From an uncultured Clostridia bacterium (lineage in GTDB: Bacteria > Bacillota > Clostridia > Lachnospirales > Lachnospiraceae), in contig CAMONF010000063.1 in the NCBI GenBank assembly GCA_946620335.1, forward strand, positions 1 through 6,524: a stretch of 6,524 bases of DNA, given 5' to 3'. The translations under genes were made by a program, and so were the position numbers. Below are positions 1 to 4,983 of the stretch, one piece after another; the first letter of the stretch is position 1; every line of letters starts with the position of its first letter. The notes below the pieces were generated by a model. That model saw nothing but the letters and a program-made list of their open reading frames with translations. It had not been told where the DNA came from and did not search any database.

Positions 1-85
1 AGTAATCCGGGAGCACGGCAGCCCCACGGCCCTCCTCCGGCCCCCGGCTTAGCCCATCCGTAGCGATTCCGTCCCCCAGGAAACC
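1..85. other. GC-rich non-coding stretch after the transketolase operon
   Basis: No gene is visible here. On the minus strand this is the 3' flank of the transketolase C-terminal subunit. It contains complementary GC-rich blocks (CCGGG at 7-11 with CCCGG at 43-47) that could fold in the transcript, but no T-run follows on the minus strand. An intrinsic terminator therefore cannot be claimed, and the operon may continue beyond the left edge of the window. Confidence 0.4.
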
Positions 86-1021
86 TCAGCCCTGGATGGC
101 CTCCTTAGCCTTGGCGGCGATGCCTTCGGCGTTCAGTCCGTAGTAGTCAAAAACCTCCTTGGAGTTGCCGGTGATGACAGGAGCATCCGGCAGAGCCATG
201 CAGATGACCTTCTTCGGGCAGTACTCGCCGACCACCTGGGCGACCATGGAGCCGAGACCGCCAAAGGGAGAATGCTCCTCAACGGCGATGACAGCCTTGG
301 TCTTGGAAGCGGACCTTATGATGGCTTCCTTGTCGAGCGGCTTCACGCAGTACATGTCGAGGACCTCGGCGGAAATGCCCTCCGCGGCAAGGAGCTCGGC
401 GGCCTGCTTGGCCGGATAGACCATCTCGCCGCAGGCGACGATGGTAACGTCAGTGCCCTCGGTCACGACAGTGGCCTTGTTCATTTCGAAGGGGCAGCAA
501 TCCTCGGTGTAAACGTCCTCGACCGGATTGCGGCCGACGCGGATGTAAGCGCCCTGGTTGTCCTCGAGGAGAGCCTCGATCAGCTTGGCGGTCTGGAAAC
601 GATCGCTGGGCAGATATACGCGCATGTTGGGAATAGCGCTCATGGCTGCGATATCCTGGGCAGAGTGATGGCTCATGCCGAGGGCGCCGTAGCTGATGCC
701 GCCGGAAATGCCGATGAGCTTGACGTTGGTCCTGGAGTAGGCCACGTCGACCTTGCACTGCTCATAGCTTCTGGTGGAAAGGAAGCAGGCCGGGGAAGCC
801 GCGAAAGGCTTTTTGCCGGCGGAAGCCAGACCCGCGGAAATGCCGACCAGGTCCTGCTCAGCGATGCCGACCTCGACCGACTGCTCCGGGAAAGCCGCGA
901 AGAAAGGAGCCAGGGAGGCGGAGCCTCTGGAGTCGGAGCAGAGGACGACGATGTCCTTGTCCGTCTTGGCCTTCTCCATCAGTACGTCACAGATAGCTTT
1001 GCGATTGGGTACCTTATTCAT
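86..1021 (-). CDS. Transketolase, C-terminal subunit (split type)
   Basis: This 311-residue protein is the pyrimidine-binding and C-terminal half of a thiamine diphosphate (TPP) transketolase, expected to work in the cytoplasm with the N-terminal subunit encoded just upstream. Visible signs are the EVGIAEQ motif at residues 50-56, whose Glu55 should activate the TPP aminopyrimidine ring, the FLSTRSYEQ segment at 80-88, the GISYGALGMSHHSAQD block at about 107-123, and a C-terminal domain from about residue 185 with VEEHSPFGGLGS at 248-258. Length is normal for the split family (about 310). It starts 8 nt inside the upstream gene, with AAGGAGG 9 nt before the ATG, so translational coupling is likely. 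Transketolase class is secure. The actual ketose donor is not: it could be a housekeeping pentose-phosphate enzyme or one dedicated to a peripheral sugar, as in the split apulose-4-phosphate and sulfofructose transketolases. Confidence 0.93.
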   Translation of the reverse strand: MNKVPNRKAICDVLMEKAKTDKDIVVLCSDSRGSASLAPFFAAFPEQSVEVGIAEQDLVGISAGLASAGKKPFAASPACFLSTRSYEQCKVDVAYSRTNVKLIGISGGISYGALGMSHHSAQDIAAMSAIPNMRVYLPSDRFQTAKLIEALLEDNQGAYIRVGRNPVEDVYTEDCCPFEMNKATVVTEGTDVTIVACGEMVYPAKQAAELLAAEGISAEVLDMYCVKPLDKEAIIRSASKTKAVIAVEEHSPFGGLGSMVAQVVGEYCPKKVICMALPDAPVITGNSKEVFDYYGLNAEGIAAKAKEAIQG

Positions 1022-1844
1022 TTAAAGCAGCCTCCTTCCGTGCCATGAGCTCTTCCACGATCTCCTTGTACTCTTCCTCGTTGGGCAGATGATGATGCCA
1101 GCCGGCCTTGTTCTCCATGATCTTGGCGCCGTAGCCCTTGACCGTGTGCAGGATCACGCAGCTGGGCATGCCCTTGGTGGCCTTGGCCTCGTCGAAGGCG
1201 GCCTTCAGGGAAGCGAAATCATGTCCGTCGCACTCGATCACGTGCCAACCGAAGTCGGCGACCTGCTTGACGATGTTGGTGTGGTTCATGACCTCCTCAG
1301 TGGTGCCGGAGATCTGTAGGTTGTTGATGTCCAGGATCGCGCAGAGGTTGTCAAGCTTGTAATGTCCGCCGGACATGAAGCCTTCCCAGACGGAACCTTC
1401 AGCCAGCTCGCCGTCACCCATGGCGACGTAGACGCGGTAGTCACGCTTGTCCATGCGGCCGGCCAGCGCCATGCCGACAGCGACCGGGAGGCCGTGGCCC
1501 AGGGAGCCGGAGTTCATTTCAATGCCGGGAATCTTGTTGTTGGGATGGCCGATGAAGGGGGAGCCGAACTTGCTGAAAGTGGCGATGCACTCGTCCAGGG
1601 AGAAAAATCCCCTGTGGCCCAGGACCGTGTAGAGGGCTTCAACGGAATGGCCCTTGCTCATGACAAAACGGTCACGGTTGGGGTCGCCCCAGTTCTCCGG
1701 GGAAACATTCATCTGCTCGTAGTAGAGCTCGATGAGGCAGTCCAAGATGGACATATCGCCGCCGATGTGGCCGCCCTTGCCGGACATGATCATATCCACG
1801 ACGTCTTTTCTGAAATCAAATGACATGGCTTTCAAATTGGCCAT
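1014..1844 (-). CDS. Transketolase, N-terminal subunit (split type)
   Basis: This 276-residue protein is the TPP-diphosphate-binding half of a two-subunit transketolase. It shows GKGGHIGG at 22-29, SKGHS at 63-67, FIGHP at 97-101, SGSLGHGLP at 112-120 and the TPP/metal motif GDGELAEG at 143-150, followed by LDINN at 171-175, which is the expected GDG-X(25-30)-NN arrangement. GYGAK at 237-241 and an HHH run at 250-252 also fit. An in-frame extension to 1961 exists, but I chose ATG at 1844: a GAAAGGAG Shine-Dalgarno lies 12 nt upstream, conserved family sequence begins here, and the extension reads as low-conservation sequence. Another ATG at 1856 abuts the Shine-Dalgarno and is too close. The stop overlaps the start of the C-terminal subunit, giving equal co-expression of both halves. 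It follows the isomerase gene on the same strand after 196 bp. Substrate is undetermined. Confidence 0.92.
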   Translation of the reverse strand: MANLKAMSFDFRKDVVDMIMSGKGGHIGGDMSILDCLIELYYEQMNVSPENWGDPNRDRFVMSKGHSVEALYTVLGHRGFFSLDECIATFSKFGSPFIGHPNNKIPGIEMNSGSLGHGLPVAVGMALAGRMDKRDYRVYVAMGDGELAEGSVWEGFMSGGHYKLDNLCAILDINNLQISGTTEEVMNHTNIVKQVADFGWHVIECDGHDFASLKAAFDEAKATKGMPSCVILHTVKGYGAKIMENKAGWHHHLPNEEEYKEIVEELMARKEAALNE

Positions 1845-1856
1845 AGCTTCTCGCAT

Positions 1857-1862
1857 CTCCTT
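1857..1862 (-). promoter_or_regulatory. Shine-Dalgarno site setting the transketolase N start
   Basis: On the minus strand this reads AAGGAG, 12 nt before the ATG at 1844. It decides against the longer in-frame start at 1961 and against the ATG at 1856, which directly follows it. The spacing is at the long end of the usable range. Confidence 0.7.
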
Positions 1863-1973
1863 TCGTAGCCGGGAAATGAGACCATTCCCCATGCGTGTCT
1901 TCTGTATACTGACTGCTGCGGCGGAGGAATTCTCCCCACGGCCGGCCTGGCCAGGGAGCACCTTCCTGTCTCA

Positions 1974-2008
1974 GCGTTCCGGGACCCGTATCAGCAGGTC
2001 CCGGACGC
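1974..2008 (-). repeat. Stable hairpin between isomerase and transketolase genes
   Basis: Perfect 8-bp arms CCGGGACC (1979-1986) and GGTCCCGG (1997-2004) enclose a 10-nt loop. A further T-A pair and, after a one-base bulge, three G/C pairs extend the stem to 1974-2008. On the minus strand no T-run follows, so it is not a typical intrinsic terminator. It may stabilise or process the mRNA so that the isomerase and transketolase parts are expressed at different levels. The role is inferred. Confidence 0.6.
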
Positions 2009-2040
2009 GGCAGTTCTTTAATTGAATGTTATTATTTCCC

Positions 2041-3465
2041 TCAGACCTCGTCGAAAACGACGTCCTCGCCGTGGAGGTAAGCCTTGACCTTGTCCTCGAT
2101 CGGATCGTAGAGGTCGGCCTTGATGCCCAGGTACTTGCAGGCCTCGTAGAGGACCGGCAGGACATCGCCGTGGATGGCTGCGCAGTGGTGGATGTAGGGT
2201 CCTTCCACGATCTTGGCTTCCAGGCGCTTCCAGTTGGCGACCTCGATCCAGACGTAGGTGCCGCGGGTCCAGGGGCCGTCGATGCCGCGGGCATGGCCCA
2301 GGAGCAGGCTGTACTCGCCGCCGTCGCCGTCGAAGCGGGCGATGGTCATCTGGCCGTGCTTGGCCTCAGCGGAGACTGCACCGTTCTGCGGGAAAGCGAC
2401 CGGTACGCAGATGGTCGGCTTCTCGCGGGCGACGGAGATCGGCCACGGACCGCAGTGCTGCAGGAGCTCGCCGTTCTCGTTGTCCGGATGACGGACTGTC
2501 CAGTCGGCGAACATAACGCGACGCTCGTTCATGGAAGCGGCCTCGACCATGAGCTGGGAGATGGCGCCGTGGATGTCGGTCTCGCAGATGACCGGGATGC
2601 CTTCCTCATTGAGAAGAGCGTTGGCGGCGCAGGGCATGATGCCGATCTCGCCCTGGAGGGCGTTCCAGCACTGGATGGCGATGGCGTTGCAGCCGTACTT
2701 GTTGGCCAGGGACTTCATGGCGACCTTGAGGGCGGCGACATTTTCAAGACCCTTGTCGGAAATGCTGCAGGTCATGTTCTCCTTGCAGTAGTCGATGACC
2801 TTCTGGACCTCGGTGCCTTCCTTCTTCCACTTGTTGATCTCGTCGGTCAGCTCAGGAAGCGGGATGGGAGACAGCTGGATGTTGTACTTCTCAAGCAGCT
2901 CGCCTTCGTTGCACATGGTGGACCAGAAATCGAAGGGGCGCGGTCCGATCTGCAGGATCCGGGTCTGTCTGAAGACCTTGACGACATTACATACGGCCAG
3001 GAAGTCCTTGATGCCGCGCTCGAACTCGGGATCTTCCAGACGGCAGTTGGTCATGTAGGTGAAGGGAACGCCGAAGCGGCGGAGGACCTTGCCGGTGGCG
3101 AAGAGGCCGCACTGGGAGTCGCGGAGACGGCCGCCGTCGGGCTCGGGTCTCTCATCTCTGGGGCCCCAGAGGAGGACCGGCACGTTCAGGGCCTTGGCCA
3201 GGCGTGCGCACTCATACTCGGTGCCGAAGTTCTCGTGAGCGAGGAAAATGCCGTCCACCTTCGCAGCCCTGAAGCGTTCGATGGTGACAGCCAGGCCGGC
3301 GTCGTCATAGAGCAGGCCATCCTCATTGATGTCCTCGATGTCGACGTAGTCGATGCCGAGCTCGTTCAGGCGCTTTCTTGTGAGCCCTGCGTACTTGATG
3401 GCGTCAGGTGCGCTGAAAATGCTGCGTCTTGTGGGGGCGAAGCCGATCTTGATCTTTGCTGCCAT
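2041..3465 (-). CDS. L-fucose isomerase-like sugar isomerase
   Basis: This 474-residue cytoplasmic protein belongs to the L-fucose/L-arabinose isomerase fold and should interconvert an aldose and a ketose using a divalent metal. The core signature runs from about residue 264 to 305: IQCWNALQGEIGIMPCAAN, then GIPVICETDIHGA. Glu273 and Asp297 are 24 residues apart, the same spacing as the E. coli FucI metal ligands Glu337 and Asp361. The third ligand, a His, is probably His426 or His427 in the C-terminal YIHH. At 474 residues it is clearly shorter than FucI (591) and matches the shorter FucI-related proteins of varied or unknown substrate. I chose ATG at 3465, with GGAGG 10 nt upstream; the ATG at 3492 lies before that Shine-Dalgarno. 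It is the first gene of a leftward unit with the split transketolase, and is divergent from the LacI gene. The exact sugar cannot be read from the sequence. Confidence 0.88.
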   Translation of the reverse strand: MAAKIKIGFAPTRRSIFSAPDAIKYAGLTRKRLNELGIDYVDIEDINEDGLLYDDAGLAVTIERFRAAKVDGIFLAHENFGTEYECARLAKALNVPVLLWGPRDERPEPDGGRLRDSQCGLFATGKVLRRFGVPFTYMTNCRLEDPEFERGIKDFLAVCNVVKVFRQTRILQIGPRPFDFWSTMCNEGELLEKYNIQLSPIPLPELTDEINKWKKEGTEVQKVIDYCKENMTCSISDKGLENVAALKVAMKSLANKYGCNAIAIQCWNALQGEIGIMPCAANALLNEEGIPVICETDIHGAISQLMVEAASMNERRVMFADWTVRHPDNENGELLQHCGPWPISVAREKPTICVPVAFPQNGAVSAEAKHGQMTIARFDGDGGEYSLLLGHARGIDGPWTRGTYVWIEVANWKRLEAKIVEGPYIHHCAAIHGDVLPVLYEACKYLGIKADLYDPIEDKVKAYLHGEDVVFDEV

Positions 3466-3475
3466 GTTTTCATTT

Positions 3476-3480
3476 CCTCC
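3476..3480 (-). promoter_or_regulatory. Shine-Dalgarno site setting the isomerase start
   Basis: On the minus strand this reads GGAGG, 10 nt before the ATG at 3465. The upstream in-frame ATG at 3492 would place the site inside the coding sequence, so 3465 is preferred. Confidence 0.8.
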
Positions 3481-3527
3481 GTGTGTATTCATTCTGGGGC
3501 CGGGGCCCGTTCAATTCAACTGTCCTT

Positions 3528-3533
3528 ATCATA
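3528..3533 (-). promoter_or_regulatory. Candidate -10 box, proximal isomerase promoter
   Basis: The minus strand reads TATGAT (5 of 6 matches to TATAAT). Seventeen bases upstream the hexamer is CTGCAA, a poor -35 match. Transcription would start near 3521, leaving a leader of about 55 nt. An activator or a different promoter could be needed. Confidence 0.3.
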
Positions 3534-3565
3534 CAGGATTGGTCACTGAATTGCAGTTGTAAATT

Positions 3566-3573
3566 AAGCGTTT
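3566..3573. promoter_or_regulatory. Candidate LacI-type operator core AAGCGTTT
   Basis: The sequence matches the general LacI/CcpA operator core AANCGNTT with a central CG, but the outer bases (TG...CA) do not match. It lies just upstream of the proximal isomerase -10 box, so it could be a binding site for CcpA or another LacI-family protein. The motif is short and may be chance in AT-rich DNA. Confidence 0.2.
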
Positions 3574-3608
3574 TTTACTAAATTAATAACTTAATTATTG
3601 CAGGCAAA

Positions 3609-3637
3609 TTCAGAAACATTTAGAATGTGATTATAGA
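3609..3637 (+). promoter_or_regulatory. Candidate promoter for the LacI-esterase unit
   Basis: TTCAGA (3609-3614) and TATAGA (3632-3637) are separated by 17 bp, each matching consensus at 4 of 6 positions. Start would be near 3644, giving a leader of about 168 nt containing the 12-bp inverted repeat. It overlaps the candidate distal minus-strand promoter. Confidence 0.3.
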
Positions 3638-3657
3638 AATGAAGACATTATTATGAA
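3630..3657 (-). promoter_or_regulatory. Candidate distal isomerase promoter
   Basis: On the minus strand a perfect TATAAT (3630-3635) is preceded, after a 16-bp spacer, by TTCATA (3652-3657; 4 of 6 matches). Start would be near 3623 with a leader of about 158 nt. The -35 box lies inside the left TTAT-NN-ATAA site, so a repressor bound there would block it. Confidence 0.4.
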
Positions 3658-3703
3658 TAAAGCACACCACCCTCCCCTCCGGGAAACAGTTTTTATTCAT
3701 AAT
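3650..3703. repeat. 12-bp perfect inverted repeat made of two palindromic sites
   Basis: ATTATGAATAAA (3650-3661) and TTTATTCATAAT (3692-3703) are exact reverse complements, separated by 30 bp. Each arm contains its own small palindrome, TTAT-GA-ATAA at 3651-3660 and TTAT-TC-ATAA at 3693-3702, whose centres are 42 bp apart. This is the arrangement expected for two operators bound by a dimer-of-dimers or looping repressor, with the neighbouring LacI protein as the first candidate. Alternatively it is a hairpin in the LacI leader RNA. The repeat is directly visible; its function is inferred. Confidence 0.55.
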
Positions 3704-3798
3704 GACAACGACGCTCACGACGCCGGCAGCGGGCGCGGCACGGCATCCAGGCACAGGATGCAGAATAATTAAGAAGGTGGATCGGCCTGTATCCGCGG

Positions 3799-3807
3799 AA
3801 AGGAGGT
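3799..3807 (+). promoter_or_regulatory. Shine-Dalgarno site setting the LacI start
   Basis: AAAGGAGGT ends 4 nt before the ATG at 3812. A GTG at 3806 in the same frame overlaps this site and so cannot be the start. Confidence 0.85.
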
Positions 3808-3811
3808 GCCC

Positions 3812-4819
3812 ATGTCCATCACGGCAAAGGAACTGGCGCGCATACTGGGGCTTTCCCCGGCAGCGGTCTCCATGGCCCTCAACAACAAGCCCGGGGTCAG
3901 CACGGACACCCGCCGCCTGGTCCTCGAGACCGCCGAAAAGCACGGCTACGATTTCACGAAGCTGGCCGACAAGCACAACATCCGTGGCACCATTCACCTG
4001 GTCATCTACCGCAAGCACGGCGCCATCGTCGCCGAGACGCCTTTCTTCCTGGAGCTCTCCAGCGGCGTGGCCGAGGGCTGCCGCAAGGCCGATTACAAGA
4101 TGCAGATCAGCTACCTGATGGAGGACGAGGACACCATCGACGCCCAGCTGGAGAACATCCAGTTCTCGGACTGCGCCGGCCTGGTGGTCCTGGGCACGGA
4201 AATGACACGGGACAATGTCCGCCGGATCCAGAAGCTCCCCCTCCCCTTCGTCCTTCTCGACACCTATTTCGAGGACCTGAACTGCAACTACGTCCTCATC
4301 AACAACGTCCAGGGCGCCTACCAGGCCGCCTCCCACCTCATCAAGGCCACGGGCAAGCAGCCGGGCTACCTGCGCTCTTCCTATTCAATAGGTAATTTCG
4401 TGGAGCGCAACTCAGGCTTCTTCAAGGCTGTCCGCGCCAACGGCATGTCCTCCGCGGGCAGCATCGTCCACTTCCTCACGCCTTCCATCGACGGCGCCTA
4501 CGCCGACATGAAGGAGATCCTGCGCAGCCGCGACCCCATCGCGCGGGCTTATTTCGCCGACAACGACCTCATCGCCCTGGGCGCCATGAAGGCCTTCAAG
4601 GAGGCCGGCTTCCGGATCCCGGAGGACGTGGCCCTGGTCGGCTTCGACAACCTGCCGGCCAGCCTGATCGTGGACCCGCCGCTGACCACCATCCACGTCC
4701 CCAAGGAGGAGATGGGCAAGGTCGCCGCGGAGCGCCTGGTCACCCTGATCCGCGACCGCAGCTCGGCCCCCATGAAGATAGAAATGAACACAACGCTGAT
4801 CCGGAGGAAGAGTTCCTGA
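3812..4819 (+). CDS. LacI-family transcriptional regulator
   Basis: This 335-residue DNA-binding protein has the classic LacI layout. An N-terminal helix-turn-helix spans about residues 2-46 (TAKELARILGLSPAAVSMAL, then the NNKPGVSTDTRR wing region), followed by a periplasmic-binding-protein-like effector domain from about residue 60 to the end, with FADNDLIALGAMKAF at 248-262 and IPEDVALVGFDN at 269-280. Aligned on the Tyr46 position, the hinge keeps Ala52, but the usual Arg and Leu appear as Asp53 and His55, which may change operator preference. Start is ATG at 3812, 4 nt after AAAGGAGGT. It is divergent from the isomerase gene and precedes the esterase on the same strand, so local control of both units by a sugar or ester breakdown product is the natural inference. 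From memory, the GTIH...IYRKHGA block recalls a Clostridial subfamily. Confidence 0.93.
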   Translation: MSITAKELARILGLSPAAVSMALNNKPGVSTDTRRLVLETAEKHGYDFTKLADKHNIRGTIHLVIYRKHGAIVAETPFFLELSSGVAEGCRKADYKMQISYLMEDEDTIDAQLENIQFSDCAGLVVLGTEMTRDNVRRIQKLPLPFVLLDTYFEDLNCNYVLINNVQGAYQAASHLIKATGKQPGYLRSSYSIGNFVERNSGFFKAVRANGMSSAGSIVHFLTPSIDGAYADMKEILRSRDPIARAYFADNDLIALGAMKAFKEAGFRIPEDVALVGFDNLPASLIVDPPLTTIHVPKEEMGKVAAERLVTLIRDRSSAPMKIEMNTTLIRRKSS

Positions 4820-4983
4820 CCCCGCAGTGGCTTACAGACCTTCCCGCAAAAGCTTCAGAGCGCATCGCTTGTCCGGAGCGGAAACTCCCACTATGCGATT
4901 GAACCTGTCACCAATTCTTAAACAACGCTGGCTCGGAGCAGTTTCCCATCCAGCAAAAAGCTCACATATTTAAGGAGGTACCT
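4820..4983 (+). other. LacI-esterase intergenic spacer
   Basis: This 164-bp spacer has no gene and no convincing intrinsic terminator. A TTGTCC/TATGCG pair (4869-4874 and 4892-4897, 17-bp spacer) is only a weak promoter match. Read-through from LacI into the esterase is likely, though a separate esterase promoter is possible. Confidence 0.4.

Larger units (their letters stand above)
1845..2040 (-). other. Intergenic spacer with strong hairpin, no gene
   Basis: This 196-bp gap separates the isomerase stop from the transketolase start, both on the minus strand. It holds the hairpin listed separately and a weak minus-strand -10-like TATACA at 1903-1908 without a recognisable -35 box. An in-frame upstream extension of the transketolase ORF covers 1845-1961, but I see no support for its translation. 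The isomerase and transketolase genes are probably one operon, but an internal promoter cannot be excluded. Confidence 0.5.
3466..3811. promoter_or_regulatory. Divergent control region between isomerase and LacI genes
   Basis: This 346-bp gene-free stretch separates two divergent units. From about 3511 to 3705 it is markedly AT-rich compared with the surrounding genes, as expected for promoters and operators. It holds candidate promoters for both directions, a pair of TTAT-NN-ATAA sites, a wider 7-bp inverted repeat (AATTAAG 3562-3568, CTTAATT 3590-3596) and a small GC-rich block in the isomerase leader (3496-3508). The part from about 3706 to 3798 is GC-rich and would be LacI leader; it includes a 6-bp hairpin, GCATCC 3743-3748 with GGATGC 3756-3761. 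Confidence 0.75.

Noticed and set aside
1..85. Terminator for the transketolase operon
   Set aside because: GC-rich complementary blocks exist, but no T-run follows on the minus strand, so the evidence is not enough.
1845..1961. 39-residue N-terminal extension of the transketolase N subunit
   Set aside because: Family similarity begins at the ATG at 1844, a Shine-Dalgarno lies inside the extension, and no good ribosome site precedes the ATG at 1961.
2026..3549. 507-codon open frame on the plus strand
   Set aside because: It lies antisense to the isomerase, whose family motifs are unmistakable. The open frame follows from GC-rich codon use, and its translation is rich in Asp, Val, Ala and Gly with no recognisable motif.
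3620..4336. 238-codon open frame on the minus strand over the LacI gene
   Set aside because: It is antisense to the helix-turn-helix and effector domain of LacI, and runs into the AT-rich control region without a conserved motif.
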